DNA of 64,000 nucleotides from Kitasatospora fiedleri (GCF_948472415.1 NZ_OX419519.1:6415001-6479000); one strand, 5' to 3'; positions 43,977-55,735 are shown, numbered from the stretch's first letter. Numbers and translations are program-made. Notes: a model not told the origin generated them from the letters alone.

Positions 43977-44894
43977 ATGGGCGAGCGAAGCGATCATCCA
44001 CAGGGGCCGCACGCGGCGGAGGAATCCGGCGCGCAGGAGATCGAGGCCACGGTGGTGCTGGGGCTGCGGATCACCGACTGGCCGGCACTGCGGGCCGCCG
44101 CGCGGGCGGCCGTCGAGGAGCTGGACTTCGACGGCATCGATCCCGAGGGCCAGCGCGCCCAACTGCTGCGCGAGGTCGCCGAGGACCCCAACGCGGCCCT
44201 CGGCGCGCTGCTCCACCCCGACCGGCTGGTGGCGTCCCTGCCCGGCATCGAGGCGCTCGGCGGCACCCTGGAGATCAGCGTCACCGACGACTTCGCCCCC
44301 GACTTCGCCGAGCTGTTCCCGCTCGACGACGACGGCGACACCGGCGACTGGACGCTCACCCCGCGCACCGCCTGCCTGCTGCACACCCAGCTGATCGGCC
44401 TCGCCGACGCCGCCTACGAAGACCTGGAGGACCACGGCGACGACCCCGTCACCGTCGCCGACGAGGGCGAGTGGACGGTCCTCGGCCGCCTCCCGCAGCG
44501 CACCTGGAACCTGCACCGCGGCTGGCGGCGCGCCTTCGCCCGGGCCTTCGACGACCTCGCCGACGACCTCGCCATCGGCGAGTGGCCGCTGCCCCGCTGC
44601 CCCGCCGAGGACGTCGCGCTGCGCCTGGCCCTGGCCGACGCCCGCGCCCTGCTCGGCGCGCAGCCCGAGTCGGTGGCCGACATGATGGGCGACCTGCCCG
44701 CCGACCTGTACGACTACGACTGGGACGGCTGCGGCGACGAACTGTTCGGCGTCTACGGACCCGACGAGGAGGACAGCGACCTCGACGCGGACCAGCGGAT
44801 CGACCGGCTGCTGGCCGCCACCCACCCCGAGGGCTGGTTCCTCGGCTACGAGGACGCCGAGGAGCGCGACCCCGGCCGGGGCTACCGCCGCTGA
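43977..44894 (+). CDS. conserved hypothetical protein, acidic
   Basis: A 305-residue, strongly acidic cytosolic protein I do not recognise. It shows IEATVVLGLRITDWPALRAAARAAVEELDF at the N-terminus, a TLEISVTDDFAPDFAELFPLDDDGD segment and an acidic C-terminus DLYDYDWDGCGDELFGVYGPD. ATG 43977 follows GTTTGTCAACCTTGTCGC with no clear ribosome binding site. It precedes the PTH2-like gene by 17 bp, so they probably form an operon. Confidence 0.7.
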   Translation: MGERSDHPQGPHAAEESGAQEIEATVVLGLRITDWPALRAAARAAVEELDFDGIDPEGQRAQLLREVAEDPNAALGALLHPDRLVASLPGIEALGGTLEISVTDDFAPDFAELFPLDDDGDTGDWTLTPRTACLLHTQLIGLADAAYEDLEDHGDDPVTVADEGEWTVLGRLPQRTWNLHRGWRRAFARAFDDLADDLAIGEWPLPRCPAEDVALRLALADARALLGAQPESVADMMGDLPADLYDYDWDGCGDELFGVYGPDEEDSDLDADQRIDRLLAATHPEGWFLGYEDAEERDPGRGYRR

Positions 44895-44911
44895 ACTGGC
44901 ATGCTGGACGG

Positions 44912-45700
44912 GTGAGCTCACCCTTCGACCTCCCCGCCCGGCAGCCCGAACCCTCCGCTTCCGCCGCCCCCGCTCCCGCCGCCCCCGCCGTCGGTGGGCA
45001 CGCGGAGGACCGCGACACCCGCCCGCAGTACGTGCTGCCGCTGGTGGTCCGGCTGGAGCGGGCCGACCCGCCCGCCCGGACCGACGCGCTGGAGACCTCC
45101 GCGCGCGCCGTCCTCACCCTGCTCGCCGACCCCCGGGTCACCGACGCGGACGGCGAGTGGGCCGAGCGGGTCGCCGCCTGGGAGGACGCCCGGATTCGCA
45201 AGGTGGTCCGGCGCGCCCGCGGCGGCGAGTGGCGCAAGGCCGCCGAACTCCCCGGCATCACCGTCACCGGGGAGAGCGCCGACGTACGGGTGTTCCCGCC
45301 GATCCCGCTGGACGGCTGGCCCAAGGAACTCGCCAAGCTCCAGGTCTCCGGCACCGACCTCGACGACCCGCGGCCCCCCGGCCCCGCCCCCGAGGGCGTC
45401 CCCGTGCTCTGGCTCAACCCCGCACTCGAGATGAGCGCCGGCAAGACCATGGCCCAGACCGGCCACGCCGCCCAACTCGCCTGGTGGGAACTGGACACCC
45501 CCCAACGCGAGAAGTGGGCCGCCGACGGCTTCCCCCTGGCCGTCCGCACGGCCCCCGCCCCCGCCTGGCCCACCCTCACCGACGGCCGACTCCCGGTGGT
45601 CCGCGACGCCGGCTTCACCGAGATCGCCCCCGGCAGCGCCACCGTCGTCGCCGACCTCGGCGAGCACTACCGCCCCGCCCCGCGCCTGCGGCGGCAGTGA
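44912..45700 (+). CDS. peptidyl-tRNA hydrolase 2-like protein
   Basis: A 262-residue protein. Residues about 165-262 match the PTH2 fold: LNPALEMSAGKTMAQTGHAAQLAWW with the conserved Lys-Thr-Gln-His residues, and the C-terminal FTEIAPGSATVVAD. PTH2 proteins release tRNA from peptidyl-tRNA; in actinobacteria this longer form with an extra N-terminal domain is of unproven activity. The start is GTG 44912. A near-copy of its last 81 bases sits at 58075-58155. Confidence 0.82.
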   Translation: MSSPFDLPARQPEPSASAAPAPAAPAVGGHAEDRDTRPQYVLPLVVRLERADPPARTDALETSARAVLTLLADPRVTDADGEWAERVAAWEDARIRKVVRRARGGEWRKAAELPGITVTGESADVRVFPPIPLDGWPKELAKLQVSGTDLDDPRPPGPAPEGVPVLWLNPALEMSAGKTMAQTGHAAQLAWWELDTPQREKWAADGFPLAVRTAPAPAWPTLTDGRLPVVRDAGFTEIAPGSATVVADLGEHYRPAPRLRRQ

Positions 45701-45811
45701 GCGGACCACGCTGACCCCGGCCCGGCAACGTGGCAGGCGAGGTGTGCCCGGGCGGGCCTCCGGAGGAGGCGGGCCACGGCCGGGTGGGGTGCCGCGCCCC
45801 GGCAGGTGCGG

Positions 45812-47553
45812 CTACTTCGGTGCGGCGGGCAGGCGCGGGGTGCGCGGTGGTTCGGTGCGGCGGGTGCCGGTGGCCTCGAAGGCGGCGGCGAGGGTGAGCA
45901 GGGTGTTGTCGTCGTAGGCGCGGCCGGCGAAGGTGAGGCCGACGGGCATGCCGGTATCGGCCATGCTGCCCATCGGCACCGTCACGGTGGGGATGCCGAG
46001 GTGGCGGGGCACCAGGTTGCCGTTGGCGACCCAGACGCCGTTGCGCCAGCCCAGGTCTGCGGATTCGGCTCGGACGTCCATGTCGGCGGGGGCGACGTCG
46101 GCGACGGCGGGGAAGACCACGGCGTCCAGGCCGAGCCCGTCCATCCACTGCTCCAGGTCGGTGCGGCGGGTCTCTTCCAGTCCGCGCAGGCCCGCCTCCA
46201 GGTGCGGCAGTTCGGTCAGGGCGGCGTACGGGCGCTCGCGGACCAGGCGCGGGTAGTCGTCGATGGTGTCGGCGAATCCGGTGTAGCGGTCCGGGAGTTC
46301 GCCCGGGTGCTTGGGCCAGATCCGGGCGGCGTCAACCCCGGCCAGGCCGGGCAGCGCCGGGTCGCCGTTGGCGCGCAGGAAGTCGTCCCAGGCCCAGGCG
46401 GAGAGGTCCTCGATCTCGACGGTGAGGAACTCGGGGGGACCAGGCCGCGGGTGAACACCGAGGGCGCGCCGGGGCGGTCGGACTCGTAGTTGGTCACGGC
46501 CGGGAAGTCGACCTCGACGACCTCGGCCCCGGCGGCCTCCAGGTCGCGGCGAGCGGCCTCCCACAGGGCGATCACCGAGGGGCGGGTCTCGACCGGGCGG
46601 CCGGTGGAGCCGCCGATCCCGCCGTCGGGGTTGGTCCCGGCCGCGGGGTCGGCGTTGATGTACATCCGGGGGACGCCGACCCGCTTGCCGGCCAGCGAGG
46701 CCCGGGCCGCCCGCGGGTCGGCGGGGGCGAGCGCCGGGTAGGAGTCGGGGCGCACCGCGGAGGCCGCGGGCAGCGGGATCCAGGGCTGGGCCCGCCACAG
46801 GTCGCCACGGGTCTCGGGGTCGTCGGCCACCACCACGTCGAGCAGTTCGAGCAGGTCGGCCATGGTGCGGGTGTGCGGGACCACGACGTCCATGGTCGGG
46901 ACGAGCGGCCAGTTGCCGCGCACCGAGATCACGCCGCGGCTGGGCGTGTAGGCGCACAGCGCGTTGTTGGAGGCGGGGGCCCGGCCGGAGGACCAGGTCT
47001 CCTCGCCGAGGCCGAACGCGCCGAACGAGGCGGCCGTGGCGGTGCCCGATCCGTTGGAGGAGCCGGAACCGTAGGCGCTGGTCAGCCAGTCGGCGCTGTA
47101 GGGGCTCTCGGCGCGGCCGTACAGGCCGCGCTGCATGCCGCCGTTGGCCATCGGCGGCATGTTGGTCAGGCCGATCAGGACGGCGCCGCCCGCGCGCAGC
47201 CGTTCGATCGCGAAGGCGTCGTGCCGGGCGACGAGGTGCTCGAACGCGGGGGAGCCGGCGGCGGCCGTCAGGCCCTCGGCGAGATAGCTGTTCTTGGCGG
47301 TGTACGGGATGCCGTCCAGCGGGCCGAGGACCTCGCCGCGGGCGCGGCGCCGGTCGGAGGCGGCGGCCTCCTCGCGGGCCCCCGGGTTCAGCACCACCAG
47401 GGAGTTGAGGGCGGTGGGGGTGCCGGGGCGGTCGTACGCGTCGATCCGGGCGAGGTAGGCGTCGAGCAGGTCCACCGCGGTGGTCCCGCCCCTCTCCAGC
47501 GCCGCGCGCAACTCGGCGATACCGGTCTCGACGACGTCGAAGAGGCGTGTCAT
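45812..47553 (-). pseudogene. amidase-signature family protein, frameshifted
   Basis: About 580 residues in two frames from ATG 47553. The catalytic Lys is in IPYTAKNSYLAEG and the Ser-cis-Ser stretch in YGSGSSNGSGTATAASFGAF. The domain ends in the other frame with PEFLTVEIEDLSAWAWDDFL, LGIPTVTVPMG and GMPVGLTFAGRAYDD. The join is at the G6 run 46433-46438 (plus strand), where one more base restores the frame. It would hydrolyse an amide such as an amino-acid or aryl amide. Divergent from a LacI-family regulator with twin operators between them, so the two form a catabolic regulatory unit. Confidence 0.87.
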
Positions 47554-47605
47554 ACGGGTCTCCAGGGAGGTGCGGTCGGAGGGGCGGCAGCACGCGCCGG
47601 GCCGT

Positions 47606-47654
47606 GCCGGAACGTTCCGGCGATGGCAGCCTAGAGATGCCGGAACGTTCCGGC
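47606..47654. promoter_or_regulatory. twin LacI-family operators
   Basis: GCCGGAACGTTCCGGC occurs exactly twice, at 47606-47621 and 47639-47654, 33 bp centre to centre (about three helical turns), in the divergent promoter region of the amidase and lacI-type genes. Each is a perfect 16-bp palindrome with the central CG typical of LacI/GalR operators. Confidence 0.85.
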
Positions 47655-47683
47655 AAGCCTGCCGGTGACTAGACTCCGGGGCT

Positions 47684-48702
47684 GTGACCAGCCGATCCGT
47701 GACCCTGCTCGATGTGGCCCGGGCCGCCGGGGTCTCCAAGAGCACCGCCTCCGACGCCCTCCTGGGCTCCGGCCGGGTCGCCGGGCCCACCCGCGAACGC
47801 GTCCTGGCGGCCGCCCGCGACCTCGGTTACCGGCCGAACCCGGCCGCGCGCAGCCTGCGGCGGGCCAGCACCGGTGCGGTCGGGCTGTACCTCCCGCGCA
47901 CCGCGACCCGGCTCGACTACTACCTGCGGCTGGCCTTCGGCGCCGTCGAGCGCTGCCAGGAGGACGGCCGCGACCTGGTCCTGCTCGCCCCGGCCCCGGG
48001 GCGGCGGACGGGCTGGCGGCCAAGGTCGACGGCCTGATGGTGATCGACCCCGAGATCGGCGACGAGGCGGTGCCGCGCCTGCTCGGCGCGGGCGTCCCCG
48101 TGGTCACCGGCGAGCGCTACCTCGGCCGGGGGAACGCACCCAGCGGCTCGGTGGTGTGCGACAACGCGGGCGCACTGTCCGCCCTCCTCGACCACCTGGC
48201 CGGGCGCGGCGCCCGCCGCCCCGCGCTGCTGGCCCCCGGCCCGGAGTCCGACTGGGCCGCCGCGCTGCGCGCCGCCGCCGACGCGTGGTCCCACCGGTAC
48301 GACACCCCGGTCGAGGTCCGTACCGTGCCCTTTGCCGCCACCCCGGCCGAGGTGCGGCACGCCGTCGCGCCGCTGCTGGCCGGTCCGGGGCGGGCCGACG
48401 CCGTGGTGTGCGCCCCCGACGGCGCGGTGACCGGCGTGCTGGCGGCGGCGACGGCGGCCGGGCTGCGGGTGGGGGAGCAGGTACTGGTGGCCGCCTGCGT
48501 GGACGGTGCGGCGGCGCGGGAGGCGGACCCGCCCGTCACGGCGGTCGACCTGCGCCCTGCCGCGTACGGCAGGGCCTGCGCGGCGCTGCTCGCCGATCTG
48601 CTCACGGGCACCGTCCCGCCCGGCACGGTGCGCGGCCACGACTGGCGGCTCGTCGAGCGCCCCTCCACCGCGGGCGGGGGTCAGGCCCCTTCGAAGGCGT
48701 AG
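47684..48702 (+). pseudogene. LacI-family regulator, frameshifted
   Basis: From GTG 47684: VTLLDVARAAGVSKSTASDA is a textbook LacI helix-turn-helix, followed by hinge RPNPAARSLRR. The periplasmic-binding-protein-like domain begins GAVGLYLPRTATRLDYY and breaks near 47989-48003, a CCCCGGCCCCGGGG run. It resumes one frame over as LAAKVDGLMVIDPEIGDEAV and continues to VTAVDLRPAAYGRACAALL. One missing base explains the break. The two operators just upstream imply auto-repression and repression of the amidase. The 3' end overlaps the convergent deformylase gene by 22 bp. Confidence 0.88.
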
Positions 48703-49352
48703 GAGTCGAGCGCGGCGGCCCGCTCCGCGCGGGCGGCGAGGACGGCCTCGCGCTGTTCCGCGGACTCGGCCAGGACGGCGCGGCGTTCGCGCTTGCCGAG
48801 GCGGTCGACGTACAGCAGGCCGTTCAGGTGGTCGGTCTCGTGCCGGAGGCAGCGGGCGAAGTAGCCGGTGCCGGTCAGGACGAGCGGGTCGCCGTGCAGG
48901 TCGCTGCCGCGGGCGGTGGCCCGGTCGGGGCGGGCGAGGCCGCGGCGCGGGCCGGGGACGGACAGGCACCCCTCCTCGGCCTCGACCAGGCGGCGCGGCT
49001 CGGGCGCCTCGTCCAGGACGGGGTTGACGAGGTGCCCGACGTGGCGCACGCCGTCGTCGTCCGGGCAGTCGTAGACGAACACCCGCAGGTCGACGCCGAT
49101 CTGATTGGCCGCCAGGCCGACGCCGCGCGCCGCGTACATGGTGCGGAACATGTCGTCGACCAGCCGGGCGAGTTCGGGGGTGCCGAAGTCCTCGACCGGA
49201 CGGCACGGCCGGTGCAGGACGTCCTCGCCGGCCTCGGTGATCCGCCGGACCCGGCCGCGTCCGGCCTCGGGCGCGAGTGCGGGGTAGGGGGCGACGGGGG
49301 TTCCGAGCAGCCGGACCCGCCGGTCGGTCGGAGCGGGGCGCGGGCCGGTCAC
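48681..49352 (-). CDS. def: peptide deformylase
   Basis: A 223-residue Fe(II) enzyme removing the N-formyl group from nascent proteins. The three motifs are intact: GVGLAANQIG, EGCLSVPG (Cys ligand) and RHETDHLNG (HExxH-type His ligands and catalytic Glu). Compared with about 180 residues for typical bacterial forms, it has a 30-residue N-terminal and a 35-residue C-terminal extension. It is probably one of several deformylases in the genome. GTG/ATG choice: ATG 49352 follows AAAGGACAG. Confidence 0.93.
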   Translation of the reverse strand: MTGPRPAPTDRRVRLLGTPVAPYPALAPEAGRGRVRRITEAGEDVLHRPCRPVEDFGTPELARLVDDMFRTMYAARGVGLAANQIGVDLRVFVYDCPDDDGVRHVGHLVNPVLDEAPEPRRLVEAEEGCLSVPGPRRGLARPDRATARGSDLHGDPLVLTGTGYFARCLRHETDHLNGLLYVDRLGKRERRAVLAESAEQREAVLAARAERAAALDSYAFEGA

Positions 49353-49429
49353 GGCTGTCCTTTCGGGAGCGGGAGGGGGCGCGGGCGGCGCGCCGGTCCG
49401 CGACCGGCCCGCCGCCCGGCCGTCGGTGG

Positions 49430-50029
49430 TCAGCCCTGGGTGGCGGCGTAGCGGGCGCTGACGTCCTGCCAGTTGACGACGTCCCAGAGGCGGGTGACGT
49501 AGTCGGGGCGGACGTTCTTGTACTGGAGGTAGTAGGCGTGCTCCCAGGCGTCGAAGGCGAGCAGCGGGGTGGTGCCCTGGCCGACGTTGCCGTGGTGGTC
49601 GTAGACCTGCTCGATGATGAGGCGCCGGCCGAGCGGTTCCCAGGAGAGGATGCCCCAGCCGGAGCCCTGGACGCCGACGGTGGCGGTGGTGAGCTGCTTC
49701 CGGAACGCCTCGAAGGAGCCGAAGTGCTCGGTGAGGGCGTCGGCGAGCGGGCCCTCGGGGCGGTCGCCGCCCTCGGGGGAGAGGTTCTGCCAGAACAGCG
49801 AGTGCAGGACGTGGCCGGAGAGGTTGAAGGCCAGCGTCTTCTGGAGGCCGACCAGGCCGCCGAGCTGGTCCTTGTCGCGGGCCTCGGCGAGCTGTTCCAG
49901 CGTCGAGTTGGCGCCGTTGACGTACGCCTGGTGGTGCTTGGAGTGGTGCAGTTCCAGGATCTCGGCGGACATCGCGCGCTCGAGGGCGGAGTAGTCGTAC
50001 GGGAGGTCAGGCAGCGTGTAGGCACCCAC
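49430..50029 (-). CDS. sodF: iron superoxide dismutase
   Basis: A 199-residue Fe/Mn-family SOD converting superoxide to peroxide and oxygen. The metal ligands are His in ELHHSKHHQAYV, His in LSGHVLHSLFW, Asp and His in LLAFDAWEHAYYLQY. The start is GTG 50029 (VGAYTLPDLPYDYSAL), as in streptomycete SodF. In Streptomyces coelicolor sodF is repressed by Nur with nickel. A perfect-spacing Nur box lies 48 bp upstream here, and the nickel permease and a Fur-family gene follow, so nickel control is well supported. Confidence 0.95.
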   Translation of the reverse strand: MGAYTLPDLPYDYSALERAMSAEILELHHSKHHQAYVNGANSTLEQLAEARDKDQLGGLVGLQKTLAFNLSGHVLHSLFWQNLSPEGGDRPEGPLADALTEHFGSFEAFRKQLTTATVGVQGSGWGILSWEPLGRRLIIEQVYDHHGNVGQGTTPLLAFDAWEHAYYLQYKNVRPDYVTRLWDVVNWQDVSARYAATQG

Positions 50030-50076
50030 GGCGGGGAAGTCCCTTCGACAGTACGGATGGTGTCGTGGCAACACTA

Positions 50077-50093
50077 TTGCGTATTACTTGCAA
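50077..50093. promoter_or_regulatory. Nur box upstream of sodF
   Basis: TTGCGTATTACTTGCAA fits the published Nur consensus tTGCaa-N5-ttGCAA. It lies 48 bp before the sodF start codon, a position that would overlap the promoter. A second GCAA-N5-TTGC arrangement adjoins it on the sodF side. Confidence 0.82.
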
Positions 50094-50220
50094 CAAGGAA
50101 GATCATGCATCAGCATGTCGTGTGCGGGGCCGGTCCGTCCGTCGTGCGGGGCACCTGTCCTTCCGCCGACGATCGTCTTCCCAACCGGCGCCCGCCGGGA
50201 CGCAGCGCCGGCCCCGTACC

Positions 50221-50257
50221 TGCACCCGCACCCGCACCCGCACCCGCACCCGCACCC
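50221..50257. repeat. GCACCC hexanucleotide repeat
   Basis: About six head-to-tail copies of CCCGCA between the sodF and NiCoT regulatory regions. A simple-sequence tract; not a CRISPR array. Confidence 0.9.
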
Positions 50258-50299
50258 GAGCCTGCCGTGCCGGTCCGGCCGCCCGTCGGCGACACCTTA

Positions 50300-50316
50300 T
50301 TGCAATCAATATGCAA
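50300..50316. promoter_or_regulatory. Nur box upstream of the NiCoT gene
   Basis: TTGCAATCAATATGCAA fits tTGCaa-N5-ttGCAA in all outer positions. It lies about 50 bp before the cobalamin riboswitch, where the promoter of the NiCoT transcript should be. Confidence 0.8.
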
Positions 50317-50364
50317 TTGCGCATGGTTGTCGACAGTGCCGCGCGCCCCCTACGCTCGTGCCGC

Positions 50365-50562
50365 CGTGGTGTTCGGGAATCCGGTGCACCGTGCTCGTCA
50401 CGGGAGTCCGGAGCGGCCCTCGCCACTGTCATGGGGAAGCGTCCTCCCCGGGCCCGCTCGCGGGCAGCCACCGGGTCACCGGGAAGGCGGGAGGAGGGCG
50501 TGCTCCGCCGTGCCCGGAAGCGGGCGGGTGGGAGAACCTGAGCCAGGAGACCGGCCACGGCA
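50365..50562 (+). promoter_or_regulatory. cobalamin (B12) riboswitch
   Basis: The conserved elements appear in order: GGGAATCCGGTG at 50375-50386, a GCCACTG element near 50430, a GGGAAG-type internal element, and the B12-box-like GAGCCAGGAGACCGGCC at 50540-50556. It is followed by CCCGGCC-GCT-GGCCGGG (50571-50587), a hairpin close to the ribosome binding site that could be the expression platform. It should switch off the permease gene when adenosylcobalamin is plentiful, which argues that the permease carries cobalt. Confidence 0.88.
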
Positions 50563-50620
50563 CCACGTTCCCCGGCCGCTGGCCGGGAGCGCCCCCATCG
50601 AGGAGCTGGAGAGGCCGCCC

Positions 50621-51724
50621 ATGACCGTCACCACCGACACCGCGAGAACGCCGCTGCCGCCGCGCTGGCAGCGCCAGGACACCGTGCGCACCGCCGGACT
50701 GCTGGGCGTCGTCCTCGCGATGCACGTCGTCGCGTTCGGCACCCTGCTCCTGCTGGTCGCCCCGAACCACTACGCCGTGGGCACCCAGGTGTTCGGCGTC
50801 GGCCTCGGCGTCACCGCCTACACCCTGGGCATGCGGCACGCCTTCGACGCCGACCACATCGCGGCGATCGACAACACCACCCGCAAGCTGATGGCCGACG
50901 GCCAGCGCCCGGTGTCCGTCGGCTTCTGGTTCGCCCTCGGGCACTCCAGCATCGTGATGGGGATGGCCGCGCTGCTGGCGGCGGGCGTCAGGTTCGCCGG
51001 GACCCTGGTGGACGAGGACTCCTCGGTGCACGGCGTGCTCGGCGTGATCGGCACCAGCGTCTCGGGCGTCTTCCTGTACGTCATCGCGGCCATCAACCTG
51101 GTGGCGCTGGCCGGGATCCACAAGGTCTACAAGGAGATGCGGGCCGGCCGCTACGACGAGGCGCAGCTGGAGAAGCACCTCGACGAGCGCGGCTTCATGA
51201 ACCGCATCCTGGGCCGGGTCACCAAGTCGATCCGCCGCCCGTGGCAGATGTACCCGCTGGGCGTGCTGTTCGGCCTGGGCTTCGACACCGCCACCGAGGT
51301 GGCGCTGATGGTGATGGCCGGCTCCGGCGCGGCCTCCGGCCTGCCCTGGTACGCGATCCTGTGCCTGCCGCTGCTGTTCGCCTGCGGCATGAGCCTGTTC
51401 GACACCCTGGACGGGACGTTCATGAACTTCGCCTACCACTGGGCGTTCTCCAACCCGGTGCGCAAGGTGTACTACAACCTCACCATCACCGGCCTGTCGA
51501 TCGCGGTGGCGTTCTTCATCGGCACCATCGAGCTGGTGAGCGTGCTGCACGAGAAGCTCGACCTCACCGACCCGGTGAGCGGCTGGATCGCGGACATCAG
51601 CCTGGACAACGTCGGCTACGTCATCGTCGGCCTGTTCGTCGTGGTCTGGGCGTGCGCGCTGGCCTACTGGCGGTTCAGCGACGTCGAGCAGCGCTGGGCC
51701 GCGCGGGCCGCCGCCAAGGTCTGA
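50621..51724 (+). CDS. NiCoT-family nickel/cobalt permease
   Basis: A 367-residue membrane protein with about eight segments. It has the family signature RHAFDADHIAAIDNTTRK (HX4DH) in segment 2, FALGHSSIVM, GLGFDTATEVALM and SLFDTLDGTFMNFAYHWAF. It imports Ni2+ and/or Co2+ with high affinity. The cobalamin riboswitch before it favours cobalt and the Nur box favours nickel, so both may be carried. ATG 50621 follows GAGGAGCTGGAGAGG. It converges on the Fur-family gene, with stops 7 bp apart. Confidence 0.94.
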   Translation: MTVTTDTARTPLPPRWQRQDTVRTAGLLGVVLAMHVVAFGTLLLLVAPNHYAVGTQVFGVGLGVTAYTLGMRHAFDADHIAAIDNTTRKLMADGQRPVSVGFWFALGHSSIVMGMAALLAAGVRFAGTLVDEDSSVHGVLGVIGTSVSGVFLYVIAAINLVALAGIHKVYKEMRAGRYDEAQLEKHLDERGFMNRILGRVTKSIRRPWQMYPLGVLFGLGFDTATEVALMVMAGSGAASGLPWYAILCLPLLFACGMSLFDTLDGTFMNFAYHWAFSNPVRKVYYNLTITGLSIAVAFFIGTIELVSVLHEKLDLTDPVSGWIADISLDNVGYVIVGLFVVVWACALAYWRFSDVEQRWAARAAAKV

Positions 51725-51731
51725 CCCGGCG

Positions 51732-52202
51732 TCAACCGGTGGCCGGGCAGGTGGGGCACCGGCCGCTGAGCACCAGCGTCTCGACCCGGAAGCCGGTGTG
51801 CGCCGCCGCCGCCGACAGGCCGTCGTCCAGCAGCGCCACCGGGAACTCGGCGACCGCGCCGCAACCGGTGCACAGCGCGTGGTGGTGCGGCTCGCCCGCC
51901 ATCCCGAAGGCGAGCTCGCCCCCCAGCCCGCGCAGCGAGTGCAGCAGGCCGAGCCCCACCAGCCGCTCCACCGTCCGGTAGACGGTGGACAGGTCGATGC
52001 GGCGCCCGCCCGCCGCGACCCGGGCGTGGATCTCGGTGGCCGTCAGGTGGCCGCCGTGCGAGCGGACGGCCTCCAGCACCCGCACCCGGGGCTCGGTGCA
52101 CCGGCTGCCGCCCTCGCGCAGCAGCCGGCGGCAGACCTCCTGCCCGCCGGGCTGCGCCGGGTGCGCGGCGCCGGGCGGTGCGGCAGCGCTGCTCTGGTCC
52201 AT
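51732..52202 (-). CDS. Fur-family metalloregulator, probable Nur
   Basis: A 156-residue Fur-fold repressor. It has a winged helix with LTATEIHARVAAGGRRIDLSTVYRTVERLV, then the metal and dimer domain with HHHALCTGCGAVAEF and a C-terminal CPTC. Two CxxC pairs form a structural zinc site. The setting between a NiCoT permease and sodF, both with Nur boxes, makes nickel sensing the best guess; zinc or iron sensing is not excluded by sequence. The start is ATG 52202 with GAAGGGGG upstream; the longer frame lacks homology. Confidence 0.85.
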   Translation of the reverse strand: MDQSSAAAPPGAAHPAQPGGQEVCRRLLREGGSRCTEPRVRVLEAVRSHGGHLTATEIHARVAAGGRRIDLSTVYRTVERLVGLGLLHSLRGLGGELAFGMAGEPHHHALCTGCGAVAEFPVALLDDGLSAAAAHTGFRVETLVLSGRCPTCPATG

Positions 52203-52283
52203 GGAGCCCCCTTCGATGTCCGGTGGGCCGAGTATGGCAAAGGCTGACAATCCCCGGCGACAGCCGCATACCGGCCGGTCGGG

Positions 52284-54941
<2,658 letters not shown>

Positions 54942-54974
54942 GGTGTCCCTCCGGGGGCGGGTGCGGGGTCTCGT

Positions 54975-55181
54975 TCAGGGAAGGTAGCGGCGGGCGAACT
55001 CGGGCAACGCGTCGTCCGTCCCGGCCACCGCCCGGCCGCCGCACAGGCGTTCGGCCTGTGCGGACATCGCGAGCGCGGTCGGCGGCAACCGGTCGGCGGC
55101 GTCGGGCGCGACCAGCCGCAGCGCCCGCCGCAGCAGCCGCAGGCGGGCGGTGCGCAGGCGGGCTCGGGTGCCGGGGCTCAC
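54975..55181 (-). CDS. small basic protein between GNAT and alaS
   Basis: A 68-residue ORF starting at GTG 55181 inside the GNAT stop (GTGA), 33 bp before alaS. The N-terminal half is Arg/Leu-rich (TRARLRTARLRLLRRALRL), and there is a single Cys in AERLCGGRAV. No family recognised. The overlap and operon position support a real gene. Confidence 0.6.
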   Translation of the reverse strand: MSPGTRARLRTARLRLLRRALRLVAPDAADRLPPTALAMSAQAERLCGGRAVAGTDDALPEFARRYLP

Positions 55182-55735
55182 GGCCGGGCCCGGGCGGGGT
55201 GGCGGGGGCCGAGCAGGACGGCCGGGTCGTCGGCGCCCGGGTCCACCCGGTGCCAGCCCTGCCACAGGTAGAAGTCCAGCGGACCGCCGGGAAGGGCGGT
55301 GGTCAGCAGCCAGCAGCGCCCGTCGACCACGTCGGCGGTGACGGCCGCGAGCAGAGCGGCACCGATGCCCCGCCCGGTGTGGCCGGGGCGGACGGCGAGT
55401 TCGTCGACCACCCGGGCGCCGCACAGCCAGGCTCCGGTGCGCCCGGGGCCGAGCGCGGCCGTCACCCGGGGGTGGCAGCGGTCGGTGGGGAACGGGGTGG
55501 GCGTGGTCCAGGCGGTGGCGAAGCCCAGCAGCCGGCCGTCCGGGCCGAGGGCTGCCGCCGCGGTGAAGCTCGGCCGCAGCACGTCCTGCGCCAGCCGCTC
55601 CAGGTACGCGTCGGCCCGCTGCGCGGGCTCGTGCCAGGGCGGGCCGCCGAACGCGGCCGCGTACACCGAGCGGACCTGCGCGGCCGCACCGAGCAGGTCG
55701 CCGGACGGCAGCAACCGGACCTGGGGCGTGGTCAT
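55178..55735 (-). CDS. GNAT-family N-acetyltransferase
   Basis: A 185-residue GNAT. The acetyl-CoA loop is visible in VDELAVRPGHTGRGIGAALLAAV (R-x-x-G-x-G/A), with a preceding LLGFATAWTTPTPF strand and a C-terminal FYLWQGWHRVD. The substrate is unknown. It is not the RimI normally encoded beside tsaD. Translation is coupled to tsaD upstream (ATGA) and to the 68-residue ORF downstream (GTGA). Confidence 0.85.
   Translation of the reverse strand: MTTPQVRLLPSGDLLGAAAQVRSVYAAAFGGPPWHEPAQRADAYLERLAQDVLRPSFTAAAALGPDGRLLGFATAWTTPTPFPTDRCHPRVTAALGPGRTGAWLCGARVVDELAVRPGHTGRGIGAALLAAVTADVVDGRCWLLTTALPGGPLDFYLWQGWHRVDPGADDPAVLLGPRHPARARP

Noticed and set aside
50221..50257. Possible CRISPR array or origin repeat
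   Set aside because: It is a simple six-base repeat without spacers.
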